DNA of 64,000 bases, taken from JAXMCI01 sp046349435 (GTDB lineage: Bacteria; Pseudomonadota; Alphaproteobacteria; Dongiales; Dongiaceae). A program made the position numbers and the translations under genes. The DNA is taken from contig JAXMCI010000008.1 of the NCBI GenBank assembly GCA_046349435.1, forward strand, positions 62,001 through 126,000, given 5' to 3'. Numbering within the stretch: position 1 is the first letter of the stretch; every line of letters begins with the position of its first letter. The notes beneath the pieces are model-generated. The model did no database searches and was not told the origin of the DNA. It saw only the letters and a program-made list of their open reading frames with translations. Positions 33,981 through 42,209 of the stretch are shown here, piece by piece.

Positions 33981-34954
33981 CCGAGCCGCTGCTCGCCGTC
34001 GCGGATCTCGCCAAGCACTTCCCGGTGAAGCGGCGCCGGCTGCTCCAGGCCGGGCGCGAGACGCTGAAGGCGGTCGACGGGGTCAGCTTCACGCTCGAGC
34101 GCGGCAGCACGCTGGGGCTGGTCGGCGAGAGCGGCTGCGGCAAGTCGACCACGGCGCGGCTGGTGCTGCGGCTGGTCGAGGCGAGCCGCGGCAGCGTGAA
34201 GCTCGACGGGGTCGAGGTGCTGGCGGCGAGCCCGGCCGAGCTGCGCGCGCTGCGCCGCGAGATGCAGCTCGTCTTCCAGGACCCGCTCTCCTCGCTCAAC
34301 CCGCGCATGCGGGTCGGCGTGGCGATCGCCGAGCAGCTGCGCTTCCACGGCATCGCCACGCCGTCCGAGCGGCTGGAGCGGGCCCGCGCGCTGCTCGCCG
34401 TGGTCGGCCTCAGGGCCGACGATTTCGACCGCTTCCCGCACGAGTTCAGCGGCGGCCAGTGCCAGCGCGTGGCGATCGCCCGGGCGCTGATCCTGCGGCC
34501 GAAGCTGGTCGTGCTCGACGAGCCGGTCTCGGCGCTCGACGTCTCGATCCGGGCGCAGATCCTCGACCTGCTGCTCTCGCTGCAGGCCGAGCTCGGGCTC
34601 AGCTACGTCTTCATCTCGCACGACCTCAGCGTCATCAAGCGGATGTGCGACCGCACCGCGGTGATGTATCTCGGCAAGATCGTCGAGCTGGCCGACAGCG
34701 AGGCGCTCTACCGCGCGACGCTGCACCCCTACACCCAGGCCCTGCTGCAGGCGATCCCACCGCCCGACCCGTCGCGCCGGCGGGTCGGCGACCTGGTCGC
34801 GCTGGAGGGCGACGTGCCCGGCCCGATCGACCCGCCCCGGGGCTGCCGCTTCCACACCCGCTGCCCGCACCGCATGCCGGTCTGCAGCGAGCGCGAGCCG
34901 CCGCTGCGCGACGTCGCCGGCCACCAGGTCGCCTGCTTCCTGCACGGGGAGTGA
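33977..34954 (+). CDS. ABC transporter ATP-binding protein, DppF type
   Basis: This 325-residue ATPase has Walker A GESGCGKST (about 53-61), Q-loop VFQDPLSSLNPRM, signature FSGGQCQRVAIARAL, Walker B LVVLDEPVSALDVSI and switch His in ISHDLSVIKRM. The C-terminal oligopeptide extension ends with Cys-containing CRFHTRCPHRMPVC. It starts over the stop of the previous ATPase. It completes the five-part peptide importer in which only four polypeptides are encoded, because the permeases are fused. Confidence 0.93.
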   Translation: MTEPLLAVADLAKHFPVKRRRLLQAGRETLKAVDGVSFTLERGSTLGLVGESGCGKSTTARLVLRLVEASRGSVKLDGVEVLAASPAELRALRREMQLVFQDPLSSLNPRMRVGVAIAEQLRFHGIATPSERLERARALLAVVGLRADDFDRFPHEFSGGQCQRVAIARALILRPKLVVLDEPVSALDVSIRAQILDLLLSLQAELGLSYVFISHDLSVIKRMCDRTAVMYLGKIVELADSEALYRATLHPYTQALLQAIPPPDPSRRRVGDLVALEGDVPGPIDPPRGCRFHTRCPHRMPVCSEREPPLRDVAGHQVACFLHGE

Positions 34955-35038
34955 GCGGTTGAGCGGATCCGGGACATGCACTGCTGGGCGGCGGCATGAT
35001 CACGGCTTCCGACCGCTCCTGCAGGAGTGACGGACCTC

Positions 35039-35707
35039 GTGAGCGCATCGCTGCACCTGGAGATACTGCCGCCGCCGCAGCGTCGACTGTGGCGGGAGCT
35101 GCCGCAGGTGCCGGCGAGCTTCACTCTCTATGGCGGTACCGCCATAGCACTGCGGCTCGGGCATCGCAGCTCGGTGGACTTCGACTTCTTCTCCAGGCAG
35201 GCATTCGATCCAGACGAGCTCGGCCAACGGATCGCCTTCCTGCGGGACGCCGAACGCATCCAGATGGCAGCCAACACGCTGACATGCCGGATCGACCGGG
35301 ACGGGCCGGTGCTGGTGTCGTTCTTCGGCAAGGTCGGGCTTGGCATGGCCGGGCGGCGCGAACGGGTCGACGTCGATGGCCAGGCTCTCTTCATCGCCTC
35401 GATGCTGGATCTGGCCGGTTCCAAGGCGAGCGTGGTGCAGAAGCGGGCCGAGGCCAAGGACTACCTCGACATCGCGGCGCTGATCGAGCACGGCTTCGAC
35501 TTGCCAACGATCCTCGCAGCCGGGAAGATCGTCAACGGTCCGAGGTTCAACCCGCTGATCACATTGAAGGCACTCAGCTATTTCGGAGACGTTTCATCGC
35601 TTCCGGCCGCGGTTCGCAGGCGACTGAGGGCCGCCGTGGCCGCGGTCGATCCGGATCACCTTCCTGCCCTGAGGCCTTTCAAGCCCGGGCCGCGCGAGAG
35701 CCCATGA
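35039..35707 (+). CDS. AbiEii/AbiGii-like nucleotidyltransferase
   Basis: A protein of about 222 residues with the nucleotidyltransferase core LYGGTAIALRLGHRSSVDFDFFS (GG then SVDFDF), as in AbiEii-type toxins and related proteins. The late block KRAEAKDYLDIAALIEHG is also typical. AbiEii toxins transfer nucleotides to tRNA or other acceptors and are held by a partner antitoxin. I prefer the GTG at 35039, 11 nt after AGGAG; a GTG at 35027 would add four residues but sits on the Shine-Dalgarno. The stop overlaps the next start (ATGA). Base composition is slightly less GC-rich than neighbours, which hints at transfer. Confidence 0.75.
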   Translation: MSASLHLEILPPPQRRLWRELPQVPASFTLYGGTAIALRLGHRSSVDFDFFSRQAFDPDELGQRIAFLRDAERIQMAANTLTCRIDRDGPVLVSFFGKVGLGMAGRRERVDVDGQALFIASMLDLAGSKASVVQKRAEAKDYLDIAALIEHGFDLPTILAAGKIVNGPRFNPLITLKALSYFGDVSSLPAAVRRRLRAAVAAVDPDHLPALRPFKPGPRESP

Positions 35708-35994
35708 AGCCGCTTCCCGAGACACCCGATCTGCTGCGAGTGGCGCAGCGGGTCGTCTGGTTCAAGGAACCTCGGGAGGCTCTCGCCGATCCGACTCACC
35801 TGCTGGCCTACGCGATGACCTACGGCACGATCGAGGACATCAGGGTATTGCAGGCCGCAGTCGGCACGAATGGGTTCCGCCAGGCGCTCGAGCGCGCGCC
35901 GCCGGGGATCTTCGATCCGCGATCCTGGGCCTATTGGAACCTGGTGCTGGGGCGATCTCCAGCGCCGCCGCTGCCCCGGCGATCGATCCGTTGA
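35704..35994 (+). CDS. small partner protein of the AbiEii-like gene
   Basis: A 96-residue protein coupled to the nucleotidyltransferase by an ATGA overlap. It is mostly helical, with VVWFKEPREALADPTHLLAYAMTYG near residues 18-42, a pattern shared by small proteins adjacent to AbiEii-like nucleotidyltransferases, where it may act as antitoxin or specificity partner. No DNA-binding motif is obvious. The role is inferred only from gene pairing. It ends 27 bp before the convergent amidase stop. Confidence 0.65.
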   Translation: MKPLPETPDLLRVAQRVVWFKEPREALADPTHLLAYAMTYGTIEDIRVLQAAVGTNGFRQALERAPPGIFDPRSWAYWNLVLGRSPAPPLPRRSIR

Positions 35995-36021
35995 AGGAGT
36001 GCAGGCGGCGGGCCTGCCAGG

Positions 36022-37581
36022 CTACATCGTGCGCCAGTCGGCGATGCGCTCGAAGGCGTCGGCGGCGCGCAGCAGGGTGAGCTCGTCGAAGTGGCGGCCG
36101 ACCAGCATCAGCCCGACCGGCAGGTCGTCCTGCTGGCCGCAGGGGATGCTGATCGCCGGGTGGCCGGTGAGGTCGGCCTGCGGGCAGTTGTGGGTCATGC
36201 AGAGGGTGGCGTAGAGCCAGTCATGGAGCGGCGCGTCCTGGTCGGGGATCGGCCGGGCGCGGATCACCGTGGTCGGCATCAGGATGAGGTCGTAGCTGGC
36301 GAGCACCGCGTCGTAGGCCTCGCGCACGAGGTGGCGCAGGTTCTGCGCCTGTGCGTAGTAGTGGCCGTGATACTGCCGGTTCAGGTACTCGCCGAGCAGC
36401 AGGGTGATCTTGACGCCGTGGGCGAGGTCGTTGGCGTTGGCCCGCCGGGCCCGGCCGTAGAAGTCGGCGAAGTGGGTGTCGTACCAGCCGAGCCGGTTGC
36501 TGCCGACGCCGTTGCCCTTGAGCATCAGCTCGGTGGCGCCCTCGATGAAGACCCCCAGCCAGATGTGGTGACCGAGGACGTGCATCGGCACCGACACGTC
36601 GCTGACCACCGCGCCGCGCTTCTCCAGCGCGCGGGCGGCGGCGCGCACCTTGCGGTCGACCACCGGATCGCTCGGCGGCAGGCCGGTCTCGGCCCAGGTC
36701 TCGGCGGTCTGGCCGAAGCCTTCGGCGAGGACGGCGACGCGCAGCCCGGCGATCCCCTGGCCGAGCGCCGCGGTGTAGTCGACCGGCGCGGGCGCGTCGC
36801 CGCGCTGCCGCGGGTCGAAGGAATCCGGCCCGGCGATCGCCGAGAGCAAGCGGGCGACGCTCTCCACCCGGTCGCCCATCGGGCCGATATGGTCGAGCGT
36901 CGCCTCGATCGGCAGGCAGCCGGAATAGGGCACCAGCCCGTAGGTCGGCTTGAGGCCGACGACGCCGCTCCAGGAGGACGGGATGCGCACCGAGCCGCCC
37001 TGGTCGCCGCCGAGCGCCATCGCCACGTCGCCGGCGGCGATCGCCGCCGCGCTGCCCTTCGACGAGCCGCCCGGCGAGTGGGTCGGCCGGCGCGGGTTGC
37101 GCACCGGGCCGTAGACCGCGGTGTGGCCGCCGGAGGAGAAGCAGTGGTCGGAGCAGGCGGTCTTGCCGGCGATGACCGCCCCGGCGTCGAGCAGGCGAGT
37201 GATCACCGTGGCGTCCACGTCGGGGACGAAGCCGGCCAGCATCGGCGAGCCGTTCATCATCGGCACGCCGGCGACGCTGATCATGTCCTTGACGCCGACG
37301 CGGCAGCCGGCGAGCGGCCCGGACGCGGCGCCCTTGATGTCGGTCTTCCAGGCCCAGGCGTTGAACGGGTTCTCCGCCGGCGCCGGCCGCCAGCCGGGCG
37401 TGCGGGGATGGCGCACCGGCAGGCGCTGCCCGGCCAGCGCGTCGAGCCGGCGGAAGGCGCGCAAGGTGCCGAGCATCGCGGCCCGGTAGGACTCGGCCTC
37501 GCCCTCGCCGAGCACGATGCCGTGCTCGGCGGCGAGCGCGCGGAGCTGCTCCAGGCTGGGTGGGACGGGTCCTCTCGGCAT
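36022..37581 (-). CDS. amidase (amidase signature family)
   Basis: A 519-residue enzyme. The triad is visible as Lys in RVGVKDMISVAG (about 97-108), the cis-Ser in THSPGGSSKGSAAAIAAG (about 170-187) and the nucleophile in GGDQGGSVRIPSSWSG (about 193-208). The GLKPTYGLVPYSG block matches the family. A 60-residue N-terminal helical extension precedes the core (LRALAAEHGIVLGEGEAESY), as in aryl- or acyl-amidases of alphaproteobacteria. Start is the ATG at 37581 after GGGAGG. It is not closely similar to the amidase at 22-24 kb. It follows the frameshifted GDSL gene on the same strand. Confidence 0.9.
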   Translation of the reverse strand: MPRGPVPPSLEQLRALAAEHGIVLGEGEAESYRAAMLGTLRAFRRLDALAGQRLPVRHPRTPGWRPAPAENPFNAWAWKTDIKGAASGPLAGCRVGVKDMISVAGVPMMNGSPMLAGFVPDVDATVITRLLDAGAVIAGKTACSDHCFSSGGHTAVYGPVRNPRRPTHSPGGSSKGSAAAIAAGDVAMALGGDQGGSVRIPSSWSGVVGLKPTYGLVPYSGCLPIEATLDHIGPMGDRVESVARLLSAIAGPDSFDPRQRGDAPAPVDYTAALGQGIAGLRVAVLAEGFGQTAETWAETGLPPSDPVVDRKVRAAARALEKRGAVVSDVSVPMHVLGHHIWLGVFIEGATELMLKGNGVGSNRLGWYDTHFADFYGRARRANANDLAHGVKITLLLGEYLNRQYHGHYYAQAQNLRHLVREAYDAVLASYDLILMPTTVIRARPIPDQDAPLHDWLYATLCMTHNCPQADLTGHPAISIPCGQQDDLPVGLMLVGRHFDELTLLRAADAFERIADWRTM

Positions 37582-37664
37582 GGCGGCGGCCTCCCCTCTG
37601 TCGCGGCGCCGCCTGCCGCGGCGCCGGCCGGCGCACAGTACCAGCCGGCCGGCGCGTCGGCCAA

Positions 37665-38961
37665 TCAGCCGGTCAGCGCGCCCGAGGAGAAGACGCCGAG
37701 CGAGCCGAGCAGCGCCAGCTCGATGTGCGACAGGTTCCAGGTGAGGGGCAGGCTGGCCAGCAGGCTGTCGGCCAGGTAGGCCTGCAGCATGTCGATGCGC
37801 GGCGCGGCGCCCATCGCCTCCAGCACGGCGTTGGCGATCAGCCCGTAGCCCGGGGCGGTCGGGTGCATGTTGTCGAGGCCGGTCAGGCCGCCGGTCATCA
37901 GCGAGCCGAAGAACAGGTTGAGGGCGGTGTTGGAGAGCCGGTGGAAGTGGCCATGCGGGGTGACGACGACGCCGCGCTCCGAATAGTGCTTGCCGTCGAA
38001 CCGGGTGGTCGCCTCGTAGAGGTCGACGAAGGCCAGCCGCGCGCCGAGCAGGCCCTGCAGCCGCCGGCCGGACCTCGTCGTTCACGCCGCGGACCGCGTC
38101 GTCGTAGCGCTGCACCGTGGCGCCCGGGACGACGCTGCCACCGCCGATGCTGGGGCCGTAGAGCGAGAAGTAGCCGTCGCGGGGATAGTCCGGGTCCTTC
38201 GGCCCGCCGGGCCGGTCGACCGGCATCAGGTTGGAGGCGGTGCGCGGCCGCACCAGGCCGTTGAAAACGATCAGCCCGACCTCGGCCGGCAGCGCGGCGA
38301 GCTTGTGGCCGAGCGCCTCCATCTTGTCTGGGATGGCGGCCAGCGCGTCGAAGCTCGCCTGGCTGAAGTCGCCGGTGAAGGCGGCGTGGAACAGGCCCTC
38401 GTTGCTGCCGATATTGACCAGCAGAATGGGCGGCTTGCGGTCGCCCACCTGGTCGAGCTGGGTGCTCCGGCCCTGGACGGACCGCTTGCCGGGGTTGAGG
38501 GTGAAGGCGACGTTGAGCGCGTACCACAGCCCGGCGATGCTCGCCACGTCGGGCGTCGGCTTGGCCTGGATGTTGGCGACCAGCCCGGCGACCCGAGCCC
38601 AGGAATCGTCGTAGCAGTCGGTCCACAGCGACTCGATGGTGGCGCCGCCGATCGAGACGTTGTCGAAGGCCTCGTGCTGCGACCAGGGCTCCGGCCCGCG
38701 CCAGAAGGCGATGTTGGCGAGGCAGGCCTCGCGGATCACCACCAGCAGGTTGACCAGCCCGCCCTGGCGGAAGATCTGCTCGAGATCGTAGAGGATCGGG
38801 ATGCGCGGATTGGGCAGCGTCATCGGCCGCCCGAGCGCGGCGGCGACCTGGGCCGGCGGCGAGATCCGGGCGGTGTCGGCCGAGAAGCTCAGCGAGCGCA
38901 CGCCCTGGTACATCGAGTCGCCGATCGCCATGATCGCCGGCCGGTCGGAATAGGCCGTCAT
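37665..38961 (-). pseudogene. SGNH/GDSL-type hydrolase, frameshifted
   Basis: Frame 1 runs from the ATG at 38961 (PAIMAIGDSMYQGVRSLSF, the GDS block; later LVNIGSNEGLF) to about VNDEVR at 38070. The frame then needs to shift by one base, after which it reads ARLAFVDLYEATTRFD and ends with the catalytic DNMHPTAPGYGLIANAVLEA block at 37665. The span is 1297 bp, one base over a multiple of three, inside CCGCCGGCCGG (38061-38071). If corrected it is a ~432-residue esterase with both catalytic ends. The alternative is true decay. It lies upstream of the amidase on the same strand. Confidence 0.75.
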
Positions 38962-38979
38962 GGGAATTCCCTCCGTACA

Positions 38980-39007
38980 TTGTTATTGATTCACTCTAGC
39001 ATATAAT
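38980..39007 (+). promoter_or_regulatory. candidate sigma-70 promoter of the LLM monooxygenase
   Basis: TTGTTA (38980-38985), 16 nt, TATAAT (39002-39007), in an unusually AT-rich stretch between two divergent genes. The start codon is at 39134, giving a ~120-nt leader. Confidence 0.45.
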
Positions 39008-39133
39008 GAACGACAAAAGAATTGAGAATGCCGCCCGGACGGATTCCGGCGAGCGCCGCTTGCGCGAGCGTCAAATTTTCTTGAGTGGCCTCCGGCGGCG
39101 TCCCGGTCGTATGCCAGGGCAGGAGGTCTCCCC

Positions 39134-40462
39134 ATGAGCCAATCCCGCCGGCTGCATCTCGGCGCCTTCATGCGCCCGGTCAGCATCCACACCGCCTGGT
39201 GGCGCTATCCCGGATCCCTGCCGGACGCCAACTTCAACTTCGCCCACCTCAGGCGCCTCATCCAGAAGCTCGAGCAGGGCCGCTTCGACGCCTTCTTCAT
39301 GGCCGACCACCTGGCCCTGCTCAACATGCCGATGGCGGCGCTGAAGCGCAGCGCGACGGTGACCTCGTTCGACCCGCTCACCCTGCTGCCGGCGCTGGCC
39401 GTGGTGACCGAGCATATCGGCCTGATCGCCACGGCATCGACGACCTACAACGAGCCCTACCACATCGCCCGCAAGTTCGCCTCGCTCGACCATATCAGCG
39501 GCGGGCGCGCCGGCTGGAACGTGGTCACCACCTCCAACCCGGAGGCGGCGCCCAATTTCGGCTACGAGGACCATCTCGAGCATGGCGCGCGCTATCGCCG
39601 CGCCCGCGAGTTCTTCGACGTCGTCACCGGCCTGTGGGACAGCTGGGCCGACGACGCCTTCGTCCGCGACGTCGAATCGGGCGTCTTCTTCGACCCGGCG
39701 AAGCTGCACGTGCTCGGCCACAAGGGCGAGCACCTCTCGGTGCGCGGGCCGCTCAACGTCGCGCGGCCGGTGCAGGGCTGGCCGGTGATCGTCCAGGCCG
39801 GCGCGTCCGAAGCCGGCAAGCAGCTGGCGGCCGAAACCGCCGAGGTGGTGTTCGGCAGCCAGAACAACCTGCCGGACGCGCGGCGCTTCTATGCCGACGT
39901 GAAGGGCCGCATGGCGGCGCTCGGCCGCGATCCCGCGCACCTCAAGATCCTGCCCGGCGCCTTCGTCGTGGTCGGCGACAGCCTCGAGGAGGCGCGCGAG
40001 ATCAAGGCGCGGCTCGACGGGCTGGTCCATCCCGACAGCGGCATCGCCTCGCTCTCGATCCAGCTCGGCACCGACGCCTCGCGCTTCGACCTCGACGGGC
40101 CGCTGCCGGAGATTCCGGAGAGCAACGCCAGCAAGAGCGCGCGCGAGAAGCTGATCGAGATGGCGCGGCGCGACAACCTCACGGTGCGCCAGCTGGCGCA
40201 GATCCTCGGCGGCAGCTTCGGCACGCTGGAGCTGGTCGGCACGCCCGCGACCATCGCCGACGCCATGGAGGAATGGCTGGCGACCGAGGGCTGCGACGGC
40301 TTCAACGTGATGTTCCCGTACCTGCCGGGCGGGCTCGACGCCTTCGTCGACAAGGTGGTGCCCGAGCTGCAGCGCCGCGGCCTGTTCCGGCGGGAGTACG
40401 AGGGTGGCACCTTGCGGGAGAACCTCGGCTTGCCGCGGCCGGCAAACCGGTTCTTCGCGTAG
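39134..40462 (+). CDS. LLM-class flavin-dependent monooxygenase (NtaA/SnaA/DszA type)
   Basis: This 442-residue bacterial-luciferase-fold enzyme uses reduced FMN supplied by a separate reductase to oxygenate a small molecule. Typical blocks: FMADHLALLNMP, YNEPYHIARKFASLDHISGG, RAGWNVVTTSNPEAAPNFG, VIVQAGASEAGKQLAAE and the late VGTPATIADAME. Family members act on nitrilotriacetate, EDTA, dibenzothiophene sulfone or alkylsulfonates; which one applies is not visible. The gene stands alone with its own candidate promoter and is followed by a large inverted repeat. Confidence 0.9.
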   Translation: MSQSRRLHLGAFMRPVSIHTAWWRYPGSLPDANFNFAHLRRLIQKLEQGRFDAFFMADHLALLNMPMAALKRSATVTSFDPLTLLPALAVVTEHIGLIATASTTYNEPYHIARKFASLDHISGGRAGWNVVTTSNPEAAPNFGYEDHLEHGARYRRAREFFDVVTGLWDSWADDAFVRDVESGVFFDPAKLHVLGHKGEHLSVRGPLNVARPVQGWPVIVQAGASEAGKQLAAETAEVVFGSQNNLPDARRFYADVKGRMAALGRDPAHLKILPGAFVVVGDSLEEAREIKARLDGLVHPDSGIASLSIQLGTDASRFDLDGPLPEIPESNASKSAREKLIEMARRDNLTVRQLAQILGGSFGTLELVGTPATIADAMEEWLATEGCDGFNVMFPYLPGGLDAFVDKVVPELQRRGLFRREYEGGTLRENLGLPRPANRFFA

Positions 40463-40495
40463 GGGACCGCGCTGGCCGGCGCGGCATCTCAAGCT

Positions 40496-40571
40496 GTCAT
40501 CCCGGCGCAAGCCGGGATCCATCTTGCCGCATCGCGATGTGGGCATGGATCCCGGCTTGCGCCGGGATGAC
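40496..40571. repeat. 76-bp inverted repeat with perfect 27-bp arms
   Basis: The left arm starts GTCATCCCGGCGCAAGCCGG (40496-40522) and the right arm is its exact reverse complement (40545-40571). The 22-nt centre itself contains GCATCGCGATGT. It could be a REP/BIME or MITE-like element, and in mRNA it would make a very stable hairpin after the monooxygenase stop. Confidence 0.8.
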
Positions 40572-40670
40572 AATTCTCCTTGGGCTGTCGCTGTACCTGT
40601 TCCAGGAAGGAATTGCAGCGGGGGCCGTGCCGCCGCATGCTGGACCGTAGATCGAGGAGGAGGCCTGCCC

Positions 40671-40991
40671 TTGTCCGTTCCTGACCCGGTTCCGGCCGAG
40701 CGCGAGGCGCCGGCCTTTGCGGTCGGCGACAGCGTGCGCGTGCTGGAGCGCGCCCCGGTCGGCCATTACCGCGTGCCGCACTATCTGCGCGGCCGCACGG
40801 CTCGTGTCGAGCGGGTGATCGCGCCGGGGCTCGACAACGAGGAGGAGGCCTATGGCCGCAATGCAGGGATGCGCCGGCACTATTACCGGATCGCCCTGCC
40901 GCTGCGGGAGATCTGGCCGGCCTATGCCGGGCCGGCCCATGACGGGCTGCGCATCGAGGTGTTCGAGACCTGGCTGGAGAAGGTCGGATGA
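40671..40991 (+). CDS. nitrile hydratase beta-subunit C-terminal (SH3-like) domain protein
   Basis: This 106-residue protein corresponds to the C-terminal half of nitrile hydratase beta, or a thiocyanate hydrolase small subunit. The line FAVGDSVRVLERAPVGHYRV, then PHYLRGRTARVERVI, and the ending RIEVFETWLEKVG are diagnostic of the SH3-like domain that packs on the alpha subunit. I use the TTG at 40671 because AGGAGGAGG lies 8 nt upstream and the domain starts soon after. It overlaps the alpha-type gene (ATGA at 40988). It is separated from its usual N-terminal half, which is encoded two genes later. Confidence 0.83.
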   Translation: MSVPDPVPAEREAPAFAVGDSVRVLERAPVGHYRVPHYLRGRTARVERVIAPGLDNEEEAYGRNAGMRRHYYRIALPLREIWPAYAGPAHDGLRIEVFETWLEKVG

Positions 40992-41638
40992 GCGGGAACC
41001 ACGACCATGACCACGATCACCCGCACGCGCCGCCGGCCGACGCGCCGCCGCCGGGCTACTACGAGATCATGGAGACGGCGGTCCGCGAGCTGCTGGTCGG
41101 GAAGGGACTGATCGGCGCCGGCGAGATTCGCCGGCAGATCGAGGTGCTGGATTCGCGCGGGCCGGCGCTCGGCGCCAGGGTGGTGGCGCGCGCCTGGGTC
41201 GATCCCGCCTTCAAGGCGCGGCTGCTGGCCGACGGGCGCAAGGCCTGCGAGGAGCTCGGCATCAGCTTCTACGACGACACCAGCCTGATCGTGCTGGAGA
41301 ACACCGAGAATGTGCACAACCTGATCGTCTGCACGCTCTGCTCCTGCTATCCCCGCCCGGTGCTGGGCCTGCCGCCGGACTGGTACAAGCTGAAGCCCTA
41401 CCGCGCCCGCGCCGTCTCCGAGCCGCGCGCCGTGCTGGCCGAGTTCGGCACCGTCATCTCCGACGAGGTCGAGATCCGGGTCAGCGACTCCACGGCGATG
41501 GTCCGCTACCTCGTGCTGCCGCGCCGGCCCGCGGGCACCGAAGGCTGGAGCGAGGACGCGCTGGCGGCGCTGGTCACCCGCGACGCGATGATCGGCGTCG
41601 TGCCGGCCATGGCGCCCGGCGGGGGTGCGCGGCCATGA
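40988..41638 (+). CDS. cobalt-type nitrile hydratase alpha / thiocyanate hydrolase gamma subunit
   Basis: This 216-residue catalytic subunit has the metal-claw motif VCTLCSCYPRPVLGLPPDWY, with ligands Cys115, Cys118 and Cys120. Thr after the first Cys marks the cobalt type. In the family, two of these cysteines are oxidised, and the site hydrates nitriles to amides or hydrolyses thiocyanate. The N-terminus is His-rich (NHDHDHDHPH), plausibly for metal loading. It is flanked by separate beta C-terminal and beta N-terminal genes, all overlapping by four bases. No cobalt-chaperone gene is evident. The choice of nitrile or thiocyanate is unresolved. Confidence 0.9.
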   Translation: MSGNHDHDHDHPHAPPADAPPPGYYEIMETAVRELLVGKGLIGAGEIRRQIEVLDSRGPALGARVVARAWVDPAFKARLLADGRKACEELGISFYDDTSLIVLENTENVHNLIVCTLCSCYPRPVLGLPPDWYKLKPYRARAVSEPRAVLAEFGTVISDEVEIRVSDSTAMVRYLVLPRRPAGTEGWSEDALAALVTRDAMIGVVPAMAPGGGARP

Positions 41639-41982
41639 GCGGCAGCGAGGAGCTGCTGCGCCGCCTGCCCAACGACATCGGCGGGCAGCCGGCCGGACCG
41701 ATCGACCGCACCGAGCACGAGCTGGCGCCGTGGGAGAAGCGCTGCCACGCGCTGGCCGACGTGCTCGACTTCCACAAGATCGTCAACACCGAGGAGAAGC
41801 GGCGCGGCGTCGAGGCGCTCGGCGCCGAGATGGTGGGCAAGCTCAGCTACTACGAGCGCTGGATCGCCGCCTTCGCCAACATCCTGTTCCAGAAGAGGAT
41901 CCTGACGCCGGCCGAGCTCGCCCGGAAGATGGACGAGGTCGCGGCGCGGCACGACGCGACCGACAAGCCAGCGGGCGGCTGA
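41635..41982 (+). CDS. nitrile hydratase beta-subunit N-terminal domain protein
   Basis: This 115-residue protein matches the helical N-terminal half of nitrile hydratase beta: DIGGQPAGPIDRTEHELAPW, WEKRCHALADVLDFHKIVNT, and YYERWIAAFANILFQKRILT followed by ELARKMDEVAARH. It starts over the alpha stop. With the SH3-like protein it rebuilds a full beta subunit, the arrangement found in thiocyanate hydrolase and in some three-subunit nitrile hydratases. It is the last gene before a hairpin repeat and the MarR-controlled operon. Confidence 0.83.
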   Translation: MSGSEELLRRLPNDIGGQPAGPIDRTEHELAPWEKRCHALADVLDFHKIVNTEEKRRGVEALGAEMVGKLSYYERWIAAFANILFQKRILTPAELARKMDEVAARHDATDKPAGG

Positions 41983-42032
41983 GGCCGAGCTCCCACCTCG
42001 GCCATCGGGCCCGGAGGGACCGCTTCGTTTCT

Positions 42033-42101
42033 CACGCGGAGGCGCGGAGGCCGCACCGGCGTGCCTCCCGACTCCCTCCGCGTCCTCCGCGCCTCCGCGT
42101 G
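42033..42101. repeat. inverted repeat with perfect 18-bp arms
   Basis: CACGCGGAGGCGCGGAGG (42033-42050) and CCTCCGCGCCTCCGCGTG (42084-42101) are exact reverse complements with a 33-nt loop. It may help end the nitrile hydratase transcript. There is no T-run. It is a member of a dispersed CGCGGAGG-type family. Confidence 0.65.
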
Positions 42102-42171
42102 CCCCGAAATACGAACCGCGCCGCTTCGCGAATGATCGGCGGCGATCGCGATTGCGTTCCACATCTTAAGA

Positions 42172-42198
42172 CGATATTATTTCAAGCTTAAAATATCG
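42172..42198. promoter_or_regulatory. candidate MarR operator
   Basis: CGATATT (42172-42178) and AATATCG (42192-42198) are perfect arms around TTTCAAGCTTAAA-like DNA with an AAGCTT centre. The site is strikingly AT-rich against its surroundings and ends 11 bp before the monooxygenase/reductase start codon. The cluster's own MarR protein (45259-45792) is the obvious candidate ligand. Confidence 0.6.
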
Positions 42199-42209
42199 GA
42201 GCGGACGGG

